This document shows, in pieces, positions 5,189 to 5,231 of a stretch of DNA of 5,231 nucleotides; within the stretch, counting starts at the first letter, position 1, and the number at the start of each line of letters is the position of its first letter. Source of the stretch: Bacteroidales bacterium (GTDB taxonomy: Bacteria; Bacteroidota; Bacteroidia; Bacteroidales; ML635J-15). The stretch spans positions 1 through 5,231 of the forward strand of contig JALOAQ010000155.1 in assembly GCA_023228725.1 (NCBI GenBank), read 5' to 3'. The notes beneath the pieces were generated by a model. It ran no database searches. It was not told where the DNA came from and saw only the letters and a program-made list of their open reading frames with translations. Made by a program: the position numbers and the translations under genes.

Positions 5189-5231
5189 ATGACAACCACT
5201 AATTACACGAATTTTCACGAATTTTTGCTTC

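Larger units (their letters stand above)
4857..5231. repeat. 172-bp tandem repeat, two full units and a third cut by the window edge
   Basis: The sequence from 4857 recurs from 5029 with an offset of 172. The first 145 bases are identical, then there is one T/G difference at 5002 versus 5174. A third unit starts near 5201 and runs off the window with a few more changes. Each unit holds, in order, three 10-base steps of the type CAC(T/G)AATTnn, a truncated hairpin arm, a unique AT-rich stretch (about 4900-4950), one 16-mer minisatellite copy, and a complete hairpin. A diverged partial unit lies upstream at about 4808-4856. No transposase, terminal inverted repeat or credible gene is visible; a plus-strand frame at 4944-5192 merely reads through the repeat. 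Confidence 0.92.

Noticed and set aside
4944..5192. Plus-strand 82-residue open reading frame
   Set aside because: It lies wholly inside the 172-bp tandem repeat and reuses the same DNA twice in different frames. It has no recognisable domain and is best explained as chance.
4857..5231. Possible insertion sequence or its remnant
   Set aside because: No transposase fragment, paired terminal inverted repeats or target-site duplication could be found. The GTCCACCT stretch recalls some element ends but has no partner.

Overview
The window is AT-rich and looks like a member of the Bacteroidota. The evidence is the promoter-like elements matching the TTG-N19-TAnnTTTG type known from that phylum, A-rich leaders with no Shine-Dalgarno sequence, the protein style, and the kind of non-coding repeats present. 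The phylum call is an inference. A tRNA that reads as selenocysteine tRNA (anticodon UCA) suggests a selenoprotein-using, possibly anaerobic, lineage.

Layout: all genes are on the minus strand, so they read from high to low coordinates. Positions 4681-5231 hold nested non-coding repeats: seven perfect copies of a 16-bp unit, then a 172-bp tandem repeat with an embedded hairpin family, running off the window edge. A consensus-like promoter (4515-4544) then drives a stand-alone receiver protein (4007-4501). A hairpin terminator and a second -7 element separate it from a membrane sensor histidine kinase with a double-Cache sensor (2144-3940). Eleven bases later comes a soluble receiver-plus-histidine-kinase hybrid (1014-2132). 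After a 161-bp gap there is a NarL/LuxR-type response regulator (205-852). Its stop codon abuts or overlaps the tRNA-Sec-like gene (about 115-206). A 20-base palindrome lies at 20-39.

How the genes may work together: the four proteins form a signalling cluster with an extracytoplasmic small-molecule sensor, two histidine kinases, three receiver domains and one DNA-binding output. No HPt domain and no metabolic target gene are visible. A plausible but unproven scheme is that the Cache kinase phosphorylates the stand-alone receiver and/or the receiver of the hybrid kinase. The hybrid kinase would then control the NarL-type regulator.

The parts most worth a second look are the repeat block, where a hairpin shows compensatory base changes between copies; the tRNA-Sec with a non-canonical acceptor stem; the terminator/promoter junction inside the kinase cluster; and the inserted segment in the stand-alone receiver.
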